Source of the DNA: JAQGJA01 sp965651535
GTDB lineage: Bacteria > Pseudomonadota > Alphaproteobacteria > Micavibrionales > SZUA-601
NCBI GenBank assembly: GCA_965651535.1
Contig: CBFGSX010000039.1
Location: 1 to 13,195 of the forward strand
Direction: 5' to 3'
Length of the DNA: 13,195 nt
Shown piece by piece: positions 12,861 through 13,195 of this stretch (positions are counted from its first letter, which is position 1; every line of letters starts with the position of its first letter). The notes under the pieces were generated by a model, which searched no databases, was not told the origin of the DNA, and worked only from the letters and a program-made list of their open reading frames with translations. The position numbers were made by a program, and so were the translations under genes.

Positions 12861-12930
12861 CTGGATTCCGGCCTTCGCCGGAATGACGCATTTTTATAAA
12901 CCGTCACCCCGGCGCAGGCCGGGGTCCAGC
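12861..12930 (+). repeat. GNRA-hairpin element, arms in reversed order (copy D)
   Basis: First a right-type arm, CTGGATTCCGGC-CTTC-GCCGGAATGAC (12861-12887), a 15-base AT-rich spacer, then a left-type arm, GTCACCCCGGC-GCAG-GCCGGGGTCCAG (12903-12929). In copies A-C the left arm comes first, so here the order is swapped, as if two neighbouring elements each lost half. The 7-base stems are perfect. The left arm hairpin lies 22 bases beyond the stop of the outer-membrane protein gene and could end or protect its mRNA. Confidence 0.75.
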
Positions 12931-12946
12931 GGCGAAAGATTTGGTT

Positions 12947-13195
12947 TTAGAACTTCCAGCGCGTTCCGATAGTGAACACGCCCATGGAGCTGCCCGTCGT
13001 CAGCGGGTCGTTATCGGTGCGCCATTGCGCGGTCACCGTGACGCCGAGGCGCTCGTTCACGCGGAAGGAGGTGCCGAAAAGCAAGCTGTTATAGCGCACA
13101 TCCGTGCCGCCGATCTCGACGCCCACGACTTCCTGACCCGCGCTTAGATAGCTGAGCTGGAAGCCCATCTTGCCTGTGTCATAGGCAATCCCGGC
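12947..13195 (-). CDS. Outer-membrane beta-barrel protein, C-terminal part (5' end cut by edge)
   Basis: 82 residues plus stop are in the window; the frame is open to the edge. Alternating hydrophobic/polar strands with turns are seen: MGFQLSYLSA, VRYNSLLFGTSFRVN, LGVTVTAQWRTD and the last strand GVFTIGTRWKF. The terminal phenylalanine with aromatic/hydrophobic residues at alternate positions is the beta-signal read by the BAM complex. This supports an outer-membrane barrel, such as a porin-like or OmpA/OmpW-sized protein, but the family cannot be named from this part. No partner gene is visible; the gap to yggS holds repeats. Confidence 0.8.
   Translation of the reverse strand, partial: AGIAYDTGKMGFQLSYLSAGQEVVGVEIGGTDVRYNSLLFGTSFRVNERLGVTVTAQWRTDNDPLTTGSSMGVFTIGTRWKF

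Noticed and set aside
12827..12930. CRISPR array
   Set aside because: Units are 9 bases with no spacers, and the neighbouring hairpins differ in sequence; no cas gene is present.

Overview
The window is a GC-rich piece of an alphaproteobacterial chromosome. It contains an alphaproteobacterial gene neighbourhood: a hemD / mitofilin-like / hemY run divergent from tsaD-gpsA. It also has an NDUFAF5-type methyltransferase and short GNRA-hairpin intergenic repeats of a kind common in that class. A Rhodospirillales or Micavibrio-like lineage is my guess; nothing here proves the order. I see no integrase, transposase, phage gene, CRISPR array or tRNA/rRNA gene.

Layout. The left edge cuts trxA (minus strand). 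Divergent from it is a translationally coupled pair (393-3505): a large protein with a degenerate methyltransferase-like half followed by two Nudix-like modules, then an NDUFAF5-like methyltransferase. Next come two divergent periplasmic L,D-transpeptidases (3605-5114) whose start codons overlap. The heme block hemY / mitofilin-like / hemD (minus, 5230-8113) is joined by stop/start overlaps. It faces tsaD-gpsA (plus, 8303-10335), which is preceded by a possible 7-codon minicistron. A 121-residue unknown protein (10368-10733) overlaps tail-to-tail with an atypical response-regulator-like protein (10706-11260). That regulator is divergent from a 218-residue unknown protein (11325-11981), which has a near-consensus sigma-54 promoter. 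The right end holds a short yggS (minus) and the last 82 residues of an outer-membrane beta-barrel (minus, cut by the edge). No gene-free stretch exceeds 300 bases.

Functions. Most genes are housekeeping: disulfide reduction, tetrapyrrole synthesis with its membrane partners, the tRNA t6A modification enzyme, glycerol-3-phosphate synthesis for phospholipids, peptidoglycan crosslinking and PLP homeostasis. The three convergent junctions with a gap (3505/3605, 5114/5230, 11981/12148) each carry an inverted-repeat element that could serve as a two-way transcription barrier. Several genes (yggS, the 121-residue gene, hemD, perhaps the regulator) have a -10-like hexamer only about 6-8 bases before the start codon, which suggests leaderless mRNAs.

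The least ordinary parts are the sigma-54 locus with its phosphosite-less regulator, the methyltransferase/tandem-Nudix-like fusion with its coupled partner, and the minicistron before tsaD. I did not find a recognisable defence, secretion or biosynthetic system.
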